DNA of 64,000 bases from Caulobacter segnis (GTDB lineage: Bacteria > Pseudomonadota > Alphaproteobacteria > Caulobacterales > Caulobacteraceae), in contig NZ_CP082923.1 of the NCBI RefSeq assembly GCF_019931575.1, positions 1,860,001 through 1,924,000 of the forward strand, read 5' to 3'. A program made the position numbers and the translations under genes. Positions 43,060 through 50,609 of the stretch are shown piece after piece. How positions within the stretch are numbered: the first letter of the stretch is position 1; each line of letters begins with the position of its first letter. The notes below the pieces were generated by a model. That model searched no databases, was not told the DNA's origin, and was given only the letters and a program-made list of their open reading frames with translations.

Positions 43060-43281
43060 ATGCTCGATCTCGTCACCGTGACGCCCGAGGAGTTCGCCGA
43101 CCTGCGCATGAGCCTGCCGGCCATCACCGACCGCTATCTGTTCGACGTGTTCGGCATCAGCGAGACCACCTGGGTCAAGTTGCGCAAGGGCTTGCCCATC
43201 AAGCGGGTGACCCTGGAGCGCGCCCTGGCCAAGCGCGAGCGCTGGCGCGCCACGGGCGGCGGCGGGCGCTTCGCCGCCTAG
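43060..43281 (+). CDS. Small hypothetical protein, HTH-like
   Basis: A 73-residue basic protein starting at the ATG 43060 (a TTG at 43027 would give 84 residues). The segment ITDRYLFDVFGISETTWVKLRKGLPIKRVTLERALAKRER resembles a helix-turn-helix followed by a basic helix. No family recognised. It is located between the inositol monophosphatase and PepSY genes. Confidence 0.45.
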   Translation: MLDLVTVTPEEFADLRMSLPAITDRYLFDVFGISETTWVKLRKGLPIKRVTLERALAKRERWRATGGGGRFAA

Positions 43282-43342
43282 GTCGCCCCGCCTAGGTCAT
43301 CCGTCAGGGGCGTGTCAGGATGGGTGTGGAATCGTCCCGTCC

Positions 43343-43675
43343 ATGATCCTGTCCCGACACCCTTTCCGCACCCTCCTGATCGCCGCGGCCGCCATCTCGA
43401 CGCTGGCCGCCGTCGGCGCGCGCGCCGACGACCACAAGAAGCAGAACCACGAGGCCGCGCGCCAGGCGCTGCTGCGCAAGGAGGTCCTGCCGCTGACCCG
43501 CATCCTGGCCATCGCCGCCCAGCGCGCGCCCGGCGAGGTGATCGAGGTCGAGCTGGAGCAGGGCGACCATGGCCGGCTGAAATACGACCTGAAGATCCTG
43601 GCCAAGAACGGCCGCGTCCGTGAACTGGAGCTCGACGCCAAGACCGGCGCGACCCTGAAGCTCGAGGACGACTGA
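43343..43675 (+). CDS. Exported PepSY-like protein
   Basis: A 110-residue protein with a signal peptide (LLIAAAAISTLAAVGARAD) and a single PepSY-like unit (ILAIAAQRAPGEVIEVELEQ, LKYDLKILAKNGRVRELELDAKTG). Such small periplasmic proteins are often encoded directly upstream of a QseBC/PhoPQ-like pair and are thought to modulate the sensor or bind cations. The response regulator gene begins immediately after its stop codon. Confidence 0.8.
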   Translation: MILSRHPFRTLLIAAAAISTLAAVGARADDHKKQNHEAARQALLRKEVLPLTRILAIAAQRAPGEVIEVELEQGDHGRLKYDLKILAKNGRVRELELDAKTGATLKLEDD

Positions 43676-44341
43676 GTGCGGGCCCTGGTCGTCGAGGACG
43701 ACCCCGTCGTCGGTCCGGACCTGGCCAAGGCGCTGGCCGCCTCGGGCTTCGTCGTGGACCTGGCCCGCGACGGCGAGGACGCCTCGTTCAAGGGCGAGGT
43801 CGAGGACTACGCCGTCGTGATCCTGGATCTGGGCCTGCCGCGCCTGGATGGCCTGTCGGTGCTGCGCCGCTGGCGCAAGGATGGCCGGGCGTTTCCGGTG
43901 CTGATCCTGTCGGCGCGGGGTGACTGGACCGAGAAGGTCGAGGGCATCGAGGCCGGCGCTGACGACTACTTGGCCAAGCCGTTCGAGATGGGTGAGCTGC
44001 TGGCCCGCGCCCGGGGCCTGGTGCGCCGCGCCGCGGGCCGCGTCTCGCCGGTGATCGAGGCCGGCCGCCTGTCGCTGGACACCCGCCGGATGTCGGCGAC
44101 CCTGGACGGTGCGCCGGTCAAGCTGTCGCCGCTGGAGTTTCGCCTGCTGGACTGCTTGGCGCACAATCCCGGCCGCGCCGTCTCGGCCGGCGAGCTGGCC
44201 GAGCAGCTCTATGGCGTCGCCGACACGGCCGACGCCAACGCCATCGAGGCCCTGATCACCCGCCTGCGCCGCAAGGTCGGGGCCGACGTCATCGAGACCC
44301 GGCGGGGCTTCGGTTACCTGCTCGCGGGGCTGGCCGCGTGA
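43676..44341 (+). CDS. OmpR-family response regulator
   Basis: A 221-residue regulator starting with GTG directly after the PepSY gene. Receiver domain with VEDD and phospho-acceptor D51 (VILDLGLPRLDG), K in LAKPFEMGELLAR, then a winged helix (LSPLEFRLLDCLAHNPGRAVSA, IEALITRLRRKVGADVIETRRGFGYLL). Its stop overlaps the kinase start by three to four bases. The family resembles QseB/PhoP/TctD. It lies between the inositol operon and the receptor and could sense phosphate-rich or cation-poor conditions, but there is no direct evidence for that. Confidence 0.9.
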   Translation: MRALVVEDDPVVGPDLAKALAASGFVVDLARDGEDASFKGEVEDYAVVILDLGLPRLDGLSVLRRWRKDGRAFPVLILSARGDWTEKVEGIEAGADDYLAKPFEMGELLARARGLVRRAAGRVSPVIEAGRLSLDTRRMSATLDGAPVKLSPLEFRLLDCLAHNPGRAVSAGELAEQLYGVADTADANAIEALITRLRRKVGADVIETRRGFGYLLAGLAA

Positions 44342-45717
44342 AGGGGCGCTCGCCGAGAGGCCATTCGCTGCGAGGACGGCTGATCGCCGGCGGCATGCTG
44401 GCGATCCTGGCGGCCCTGGCCGTGTCGTGGCTGGCCATGACCTGGCTGTTCGAGCGTCACATCGAGCGCCGCGAGATCGCCGACCTGACCCGCACCGGCC
44501 AGGCGCTGGCCGCCGCCGTGCGGCTGGAGCCGAACGGCGCGCCGGTCGCCGACGTGCTGCTGACCGATCCGCGCCTGCTGCACGCCATGGGCGGCCTCTA
44601 CTGGCAGGTCTCGACGCCGGCGGGTTTCAAGAATTCGATGTCGATGTGGGACCAGGTCCTCAAGCCGCCGGCCAGCGCGCCGTCCGACGCCTGGGCCTCG
44701 CGCATCGCCGCCGGGCCGTTCGGCGACCGCATCCTGCTGGTCGAGCGTTCCGTGCGCCCCGACCGCAACGGCCCCGCCGTGCTGATCCAGGTGGCCAGCG
44801 ACGAGAAGGTCCTGCGCGCGGCCCGCCGGGAGTTTGGCCGCGACCTCGCCCTGTTCCTGGCCGGCCTGTGGGTGGTGCTGTCGGCCGCCGCCGCCGTCCA
44901 GGTGACCCTGGGCCTGGCGCCCCTGGCCCGCGTGCGCCAGGAGCTGTCCCGCTTGCGCAAGAGCCCCTCGGCCCGGATGTCCGACGACCACCCGCGCGAG
45001 ATCGCGCCGCTGGCCGAGGCGATCAACGCCCTGGCCGAGGCGCGGGAAGGGGACTTGGGCAGAGCCCGCCGTCGGGCCGGCGACCTCGCCCACAGCCTGA
45101 AGACCCCGCTGTCGGCCCTGTCGGCCCAGAGCCGCCGGGCCCGCGAGGCCGGGGCGACCGAGGCCGCCGACGGTCTGGACGACGCCATCGCCGCCGTCTC
45201 CGCCGCCCTGGAGGCCGAGCTGGCCCGCGCCCGCGCCGCCGCCGCCCGCGAGGCCGCCTTCGCCAGCGAGACCGCACCCCTGGCCGTGGGCGAGCGGTTG
45301 GTGGCGGTGCTGGAGCGCACGGCGGAGGGCGAGCGGCTGATGTTCGACGTCGAGATCCCCGCCGACCTGCGCGCGCCTGTTTCCGAGGACGCCGTGACCG
45401 AGATGCTGGGCGCCCTGATCGAGAACGCCGCCCGCTTCGCCCGTCGCCAGGTGCGGGTCTCGGGTGTTCAGACGGCGGATGGACCGGTCCTGTTCGTCGA
45501 GGATGACGGGCCGGGCATGGACGAGGGGCGGGCCGAGGCGGCCCTGGCGCGCGGCGCGCGGCTGGACGAGGCGGGACCCGGTCATGGCCTGGGCCTGGCG
45601 ATCGTCCGCGACCTGGCCGAATCCTCCGGCCGAATCCTCGGGGCGGTGCTGAGGATGGACCGATCCGACCTGGGCGGCCTGCGCGCCGCCATCGCCTGGA
45701 GATCGTCCGTGTCCTGA
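44338..45717 (+). CDS. Sensor histidine kinase of the PepSY-associated two-component system
   Basis: A 459-residue kinase beginning with GTG overlapping the regulator stop. Two membrane helices (about 15-40 and 165-190) enclose a periplasmic domain with MGGLYWQVSTPAGF, typical of PhoQ/QseC-like sensors. The phosphoacceptor is in DLAHSLKTPLSALSAQ (H252), with N box IENAARFARRQV and G boxes VEDDGPGMD and GHGLGLAIVRDLAE. It completes the cassette PepSY-regulator-kinase. Confidence 0.9.
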   Translation: MKGRSPRGHSLRGRLIAGGMLAILAALAVSWLAMTWLFERHIERREIADLTRTGQALAAAVRLEPNGAPVADVLLTDPRLLHAMGGLYWQVSTPAGFKNSMSMWDQVLKPPASAPSDAWASRIAAGPFGDRILLVERSVRPDRNGPAVLIQVASDEKVLRAARREFGRDLALFLAGLWVVLSAAAAVQVTLGLAPLARVRQELSRLRKSPSARMSDDHPREIAPLAEAINALAEAREGDLGRARRRAGDLAHSLKTPLSALSAQSRRAREAGATEAADGLDDAIAAVSAALEAELARARAAAAREAAFASETAPLAVGERLVAVLERTAEGERLMFDVEIPADLRAPVSEDAVTEMLGALIENAARFARRQVRVSGVQTADGPVLFVEDDGPGMDEGRAEAALARGARLDEAGPGHGLGLAIVRDLAESSGRILGAVLRMDRSDLGGLRAAIAWRSSVS

Positions 45718-45749
45718 AAACCTTTTCCAGCAACACTTTGCACGAAATT

Positions 45750-45789
45750 TTCTATTCTATTTGCAAAATAGAATTTTTGTTCGTATCGT
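45750..45789 (+). promoter_or_regulatory. Inositol-regulon promoter block, TonB receptor site
   Basis: Contains a perfect 9-bp inverted repeat ATTCTATTT-GCA-AAATAGAAT (45754-45774 region) and promoter TTGCAA-N17-TATCGT (45761-45789). It aligns without gaps with the phytase block at 30541-30580, including an identical GTTCGTATCGT at the end. This ties the receptor to the inositol regulon despite the intervening two-component cassette. Confidence 0.7.
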
Positions 45790-45855
45790 CTTCCTAGCGA
45801 CCCAGAGCGCCAAATGGCGCCGTGGCGGAGTCGTGAACAGGGAAAGGGGAGGATG

Positions 45856-48429
45856 ATGAACGCATCCCGACTCGTGGGCGCGTTGCTGCTCACGTCATGC
45901 ATCGTGGCGCCCGGCGCGGCCGCCGCTCAATCAAATCAGGTCACGACGGTCGAAGAGGTGGTGGTCACGGGCCAGCGCGCCTCGGACCGTGACTCGCTGG
46001 CGAAGAAGCGTGACGCCGTCAGCGCCGTTGAGGTCGTCTCGGCCAACGACGTGGGCAAGCTGCCCGACCAGAACGTCGCCGAGTCCGTCCGCCGCCTGAC
46101 CGGCGTGTCGGTGGCGACCGACAAGGGCGAAGGCCGCTATCTGATCATTCGCGGCATCGAGCCCAACCTGGCCAACGTCACGATCAACAACCAGACCGCC
46201 TCGGCCCCGGAACCGGAGTCCCGGAACGTCAAGCTGGACGACATCCCCTCGGCCCTGATCGGCTCGGTGACGGTGGTCAAGTCGCTGACCGCCGACCTCG
46301 ACGCCAACGCCATCGCCGGCCAGGTCGACATCAACACCCTGACGGCCTTCGACCGGAAGAAGAACATCCTCAGCGCCCGCTATGTGCGCGGCGTCTACGA
46401 GAACAGCGACCGCAAGGCCAATGAAGGCGACTTGTCGGTCGGCGGCAAGTTCGGTCCGGAGAACCAGTTCGGCCTGGTCCTGGCCGTGAACTATTCCAAG
46501 CGTCCGTCCTATTCCGAGGACATCCTGGCCACCAGCCGCCAGGTCGTGAACGGCGTCGACCTGCCGGCCGAGATGGATCAGCGGATCTACGACCCGGCCT
46601 GGCGCACGCGGAAGGGCGCGGTGGCCAACTTCGACTGGCGTCCGAACGACAACGTCAAGCTCTACGCCCGGGTCATGTATTCGGAGTTCGGCGACAGCGA
46701 GAGCCGCAACCGCTTCCGGTTCTTCTTCCCAGGTTCGGCCAGCAGCTACACCAACCTGACGGCCGACGGCGGCGACATCAACGCCGGCTCGACCACGGCC
46801 CGCCGCCTGTTCCGCCAGCGCAGCGAGACCACCGACACCACCACCTTCTCGGTCGGCGGCGACGTCTATTGGGGCCCGGGCACGCTGACCGTCCAGGCCA
46901 CTCACGCGGAGTCCAACAAGAAGGATCCGATCCGCGACGAGGTCGAGTTCCGCGCCTCGGCCTCGACCGGCCTGGGCGCCAACTTCAAGCTGGGCGACGA
47001 GATGCCCGACAGCTTCACGGCCAACGCCGCGGCGTTGAACCCGGCCAACTATCGCCTGAACAACTACAAGCGCGTCTCGCGCAAGGCCGGCGAGGAACTG
47101 AACCAGGTTCGCGCCGACTACAAGCTGCCGATGTCCGACTGGGGCGAGGGCAGCTACCTGAAGTTCGGCGCCAAATACCTGAAGCGCGACCGCTTCCAGG
47201 ACCAGACCGGCCGCACCTTCACCGCCACCGGCGCGGCGGCGGCCCAGACCCTGGCCTCGTTCGTGGCCGACACCTTCCCGGTGATCTCGGACGGCAAGTA
47301 CAGCTACGGCCCGACCATCAACTTCAAGGCCGCCCGAGACTATGTCGACGGCAACCAGAGCCTGTTCACCGTCAACGCCAGCGACCAGATCTCGCAGTCG
47401 GTGACCTCGGACTACAAGGTCGTCGAGACGGTGACCGCCGCCTATGTCATGGCCAGCATCCAGAGGGGCGACCTGACGATCATCCCAGGCGTCCGCGCCG
47501 AGCGCACCGAGGGCGACACCAAGGCCATCGCCTTCACCTCGGCCACCACCCTGACCAGCGGCTACAACTCGTTCGGCGGATACAACTACACGAACTACTT
47601 CCCGAGCCTGAACCTGAAGTACCAGTTCAGCTCGCACCTCTTGGCGCGCGGCGCGATCACCACGGCCTTGGGCCGGCCGCCCTTCGTGGACCTGGCGCCG
47701 ACCGTCACCGTCGACACGTCCAGCAACACCGTCTCGATGGGCAACCCGAACCTGAAGGCCCAGAAGGCGACCAATTTCGACTTCTCGCTGGAGTACTATT
47801 TCCCCAGCGAAGGCGGCATCTCGATCGGCCTGTTCCACAAGGACATCGAGAACCCGATCTTCAACTCGACGTCCACGGGCCAGAACGGCACCTATGGCGG
47901 CGTCGCGCTGACCAACGCGATCGTCAACTCGTATGCCAACGGCACGAAGGCCAAGGTGACCGGCCTGGAGTTCAACATCCAGAAGCCGCTGACCTTCCTG
48001 CCGTCGCCGCTGGACGGCTTCGGGGTCAATTTCAACATGACCTTCACCGACGGTTCGCTGAAGGTGCCGGGCCGCACGGTGAAGACCCCGCTGATCGGCC
48101 AGGCCGACCGGATCGCCAGCGCCCAGGTCTATTATGAAAAGTATGGCTTCTCGGGTCGCGTGGCCTACACCTACCACTCGGCCTATCTGGACACCGACGG
48201 CGGCCTGAACGTCAGCGACGCCACCGGCAAGTCGGACGGCTATTTCGGGGCGCTCAGCACCCTGGACGCCAAGGTCGCCTACAAGGTCACCAAGCAGTTC
48301 GAGATCTTCGCCGAGGCCAACAACCTCAACGACGCGTCGGACTACTACTACTTCCGGACCAGCAACCGCTTCCGCGAGGGCGAGAGCTACGGCCGTTCGT
48401 ACCGCTTCGGCCTGTCCTACAGCTACTAG
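45856..48429 (+). CDS. TonB-dependent receptor, candidate inositol-phosphate uptake
   Basis: An 857-residue outer-membrane receptor of the Xanthomonas/Caulobacter type (TIGR01782-like): signal peptide ending at GAAAAQ, TonB-box-like EEVVVTGQR, plug motifs LPDQNVAESVRRLTGVSV, RYLIIRGIEPNLANVTINN and VVKSLTADLDANAIAGQVDI, and a barrel ending YRFGLSYSY. Starts at 45853 and 45856 are both possible; the second is better spaced from GGGGAGG. Its promoter is nearly identical to that of the phytase pair, so its ligand is probably phytate, a lower inositol phosphate, or a metal chelate of these. A terminator follows it. Confidence 0.88.
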   Translation: MNASRLVGALLLTSCIVAPGAAAAQSNQVTTVEEVVVTGQRASDRDSLAKKRDAVSAVEVVSANDVGKLPDQNVAESVRRLTGVSVATDKGEGRYLIIRGIEPNLANVTINNQTASAPEPESRNVKLDDIPSALIGSVTVVKSLTADLDANAIAGQVDINTLTAFDRKKNILSARYVRGVYENSDRKANEGDLSVGGKFGPENQFGLVLAVNYSKRPSYSEDILATSRQVVNGVDLPAEMDQRIYDPAWRTRKGAVANFDWRPNDNVKLYARVMYSEFGDSESRNRFRFFFPGSASSYTNLTADGGDINAGSTTARRLFRQRSETTDTTTFSVGGDVYWGPGTLTVQATHAESNKKDPIRDEVEFRASASTGLGANFKLGDEMPDSFTANAAALNPANYRLNNYKRVSRKAGEELNQVRADYKLPMSDWGEGSYLKFGAKYLKRDRFQDQTGRTFTATGAAAAQTLASFVADTFPVISDGKYSYGPTINFKAARDYVDGNQSLFTVNASDQISQSVTSDYKVVETVTAAYVMASIQRGDLTIIPGVRAERTEGDTKAIAFTSATTLTSGYNSFGGYNYTNYFPSLNLKYQFSSHLLARGAITTALGRPPFVDLAPTVTVDTSSNTVSMGNPNLKAQKATNFDFSLEYYFPSEGGISIGLFHKDIENPIFNSTSTGQNGTYGGVALTNAIVNSYANGTKAKVTGLEFNIQKPLTFLPSPLDGFGVNFNMTFTDGSLKVPGRTVKTPLIGQADRIASAQVYYEKYGFSGRVAYTYHSAYLDTDGGLNVSDATGKSDGYFGALSTLDAKVAYKVTKQFEIFAEANNLNDASDYYYFRTSNRFREGESYGRSYRFGLSYSY

Positions 48430-48442
48430 GTTCTTCACCTCG

Positions 48443-48477
48443 GGCCGGCCGCTGGCGAACGCCACGGCCGGCCTTTT
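48443..48477 (+). terminator. Intrinsic terminator after the TonB receptor gene
   Basis: A 9-bp GGCCGGCCG/CGGCCGGCC stem with an inner TGGC/GCCA pair and TTTT tail, beginning 14 bases after the stop codon. Transcription into the following isomerase gene would need readthrough or its own promoter. Confidence 0.75.
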
Positions 48478-48502
48478 CATGTCCGCTGCTCGGAAGGACG
48501 CC

Positions 48503-49228
48503 ATGTCTGCGAACCCTTCGGCGCGCCTGATCGTCGGAAACTGGAAGATGAACGGCGGCCTCGGCCTGCTGGACGTGCTGGCCGCCGAGCTGGCGGGCGG
48601 CGGCTGGACGGGACGGGCGGTGGTCTGTCCGCCGGCCACCCTGCTGGGCGAGGCCCATCGCCGGCTCGCGCCCCTGGGCGTAGAGGTCGGCGGCCAGGAC
48701 TGCCATGTCGCCGAGCGCGGCGCCCATACCGGCGACCTCTCGGCCGCCCTGCTGGCGGCGACGGGCGCGCGGCACGTGATCGTCGGCCACTCCGAGCGCC
48801 GCGCAGCCTATGGCGAGGCCGATCTACAGGTGCGGGACAAGACGCTGGCCGCGGTCGAGGCCGGCCTCTCGCCGATCGTCTGCGTGGGCGACACGGCCGA
48901 GGATCGTGCGTCCGGCCGGGCGGTCGAGGTCGTGACGCGCCAGGTAGGGGCGGTGCTGGACGGGGCGCTTAACGGCCGGCCCTGGGTCCTGGCCTACGAG
49001 CCCGTCTGGGCGATCGGCTCGGGCCGGGCGGCGACGGCGGACGATATCGCCGAGATGCACGCCGCCCTCCGGGCCGTGGTTGGCGGCGCGACGCCGATCC
49101 TCTATGGCGGCTCGGTCACCGCCGACAACGCCGGCGAGATCCGGGCCTGTCCCGAGGTGGGCGGCCTGTTGATCGGCGGCGCGTCGCTGCGCCCCGACCA
49201 GTTCGCGGCGATCCTGCGGGGCTGCTAG
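48503..49228 (+). CDS. tpiA: Triosephosphate isomerase
   Basis: A 241-residue TIM-barrel enzyme, slightly short for the family but complete. The active site is visible: NWKM (N13, K15), GHSERR (H96) and AYEPVWAIGSG (E166), with phosphate-loop GGSV near the C-terminus. The ATG at 48503 has GGAAGGA upstream; the earlier ATG at 48479 lies in the terminator tail. It interconverts DHAP and glyceraldehyde-3-phosphate; DHAP is the product of the IolC aldolase domain, so it fits the island as a dedicated copy. It may instead be the only copy in the genome. Confidence 0.93.
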   Translation: MSANPSARLIVGNWKMNGGLGLLDVLAAELAGGGWTGRAVVCPPATLLGEAHRRLAPLGVEVGGQDCHVAERGAHTGDLSAALLAATGARHVIVGHSERRAAYGEADLQVRDKTLAAVEAGLSPIVCVGDTAEDRASGRAVEVVTRQVGAVLDGALNGRPWVLAYEPVWAIGSGRAATADDIAEMHAALRAVVGGATPILYGGSVTADNAGEIRACPEVGGLLIGGASLRPDQFAAILRGC

Positions 49229-49887
49229 AGCCTCATCGACAGTTCGACGTCCTCGGCGAACGGCACGGACAGGTAGCCGGCCATCGGCGAGCGCACGCGG
49301 CCCATGTAGTCGGGGGCGTAGTCGGCGTTGTCGGCGACGATCAGCGCGCCGGGCCGCAGGCGGCTTTCCAACAGGGCCAGGATCTCGGGATACAGCGCCT
49401 TGGCGCCGTCCAGCAGCACGAGGTCGATGCTCTCGGGCAGGTCCCGGGCCAGGGTCTGAAGGGCGTCGCCCCGGCGGATCTCGATCAGGTCGGCGACGCC
49501 GGCGGCTTCGAAGCTGGTCTGGGCGCGCGCGGCCTTGGACGGTTCGAACTCGGTGGTGATCAGTCGACCGCCGCCGTTGTCGCGCAGGGCCGCGGCCAGG
49601 TGCAGGGTCGAGAGGCCGAACGAGGTCCCGAACTCGACGATCGTCGTCGCCTTGATGCTTCGCGCCAGGATGTAGAGCAGGGCGCCCGTCTCGCGCGAGA
49701 CGGCCAGGGGATAGTCCTTCAGGCGGCCGTAGAACTCGACATATTCGGTCTTGCTGCGCATCAGCCGCAGATGCTCCTCGGTCGTCATGTCCGAGAAGGC
49801 GGGATCGTTGCGCGGCGAGGCCTCGTCGGCCTCGGTGAACAGGCGCTCCAACAGGGGCGCGAGCGGGGCGGTGGTCAGGGTGGTCAT
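49225..49887 (-). CDS. Class I SAM-dependent methyltransferase (O-methyltransferase-like)
   Basis: A 220-residue enzyme with a Rossmann SAM-binding fold: IVEFGTSFGLSTLHLAAALR is motif I, LITTEFEPSKAARA the acidic loop, and IDLVLLDGAKALYPEILALL the catalytic strand of the catechol O-methyltransferase-like group. The start at MTTLTTAP (49887) is preferred over the longer frame, which would run through the putative operator of the divergent TetR gene. Its stop overlaps that of the isomerase by four bases. Substrate unknown. Confidence 0.75.
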   Translation of the reverse strand: MTTLTTAPLAPLLERLFTEADEASPRNDPAFSDMTTEEHLRLMRSKTEYVEFYGRLKDYPLAVSRETGALLYILARSIKATTIVEFGTSFGLSTLHLAAALRDNGGGRLITTEFEPSKAARAQTSFEAAGVADLIEIRRGDALQTLARDLPESIDLVLLDGAKALYPEILALLESRLRPGALIVADNADYAPDYMGRVRSPMAGYLSVPFAEDVELSMRL

Positions 49888-49933
49888 GGTCTTTTCGGTC
49901 TGAAAGGGCGCGTCCTTGCGCCCCTTCGAAAAT

Positions 49934-49946
49934 ACGAATAATTCGT
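49934..49946. promoter_or_regulatory. Candidate TetR operator
   Basis: ACGAAT-A-ATTCGT is a perfect inverted repeat centred between the divergent methyltransferase and TetR genes; GGTATTCGCATT 20 bases on repeats one half. Local autoregulation and control of the methyltransferase is the simplest reading. Confidence 0.45.
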
Positions 49947-49979
49947 CAGGTTCTGGTATTCGCATTGCGGGATCCGCCG

Positions 49980-50609
49980 ATGGCCGACCGTCCAAGTCCC
50001 CGGATTTCCTCGCGAAAGCAGCCCCAGCAGGCCCGCTCGGCCGAGCTGGTGGCGACCATCCTGGAGGCGGCTGTTCAGGTTCTGGCCAAGGAGGGCGCCC
50101 AGCGCTTCACGACCGCGCGCGTGGCCGAGAAGGCCGGGGTCGGCGTCGGCTCGATCTATCAGTACTTTCCGAACAAGGCCGCCATCCTGTTCCGCTTGCA
50201 GAGCGACGAGTGGCGTCAGACCAGCGACCTGCTGCGCGGCATCCTGGAGGATACGGCCCGGCCGCCGCTGGAGCGCCTGCGCGCCCTGGTCCACGCCTTC
50301 ATCCGCTCGGAGTGCGAGGAGGCCGAGGTGCGCGGCGCGCTGGACGACGCCGCGCCGCTCTATCGCGATGCGCCCGAGGCCCAGGAGGCGCGGCTGTCGG
50401 GGACGCGCACCCTGCAGGTGTTCATGACCGAGCTGATGCCCGAGGTCTCGGCGGAGACCCGCGACCTCGCCGGCGACCTGATGACCAGCACCTTGAAACA
50501 GGTCGGCAAGGCGTTCTCGGAAACGCCCCGGACGCCGGCCGAGATCGCGGCCTACGCCGACGCCATGGCCGACATGTTCGACGCCTATCTGGCCGCGCTG
50601 GAGCGCTAG
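49980..50609 (+). CDS. TetR-family transcriptional regulator
   Basis: A 209-residue regulator with an N-terminal HTH (AAVQVLAKEGAQRFTTARVAEKAGVGVGSIYQYFPNKAAIL) and an all-helical ligand domain. The ATG at 49980 is used rather than an in-frame TTG 15 bases earlier. It is divergent from the methyltransferase gene and convergent with the antiporter gene, with overlapping stops. Confidence 0.88.
   Translation: MADRPSPRISSRKQPQQARSAELVATILEAAVQVLAKEGAQRFTTARVAEKAGVGVGSIYQYFPNKAAILFRLQSDEWRQTSDLLRGILEDTARPPLERLRALVHAFIRSECEEAEVRGALDDAAPLYRDAPEAQEARLSGTRTLQVFMTELMPEVSAETRDLAGDLMTSTLKQVGKAFSETPRTPAEIAAYADAMADMFDAYLAALER

Noticed and set aside
45931..48639. Minus-strand open frame (902 codons) opposite the TonB receptor
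   Set aside because: Antisense shadow with no family motif; the plus-strand receptor is unambiguous.
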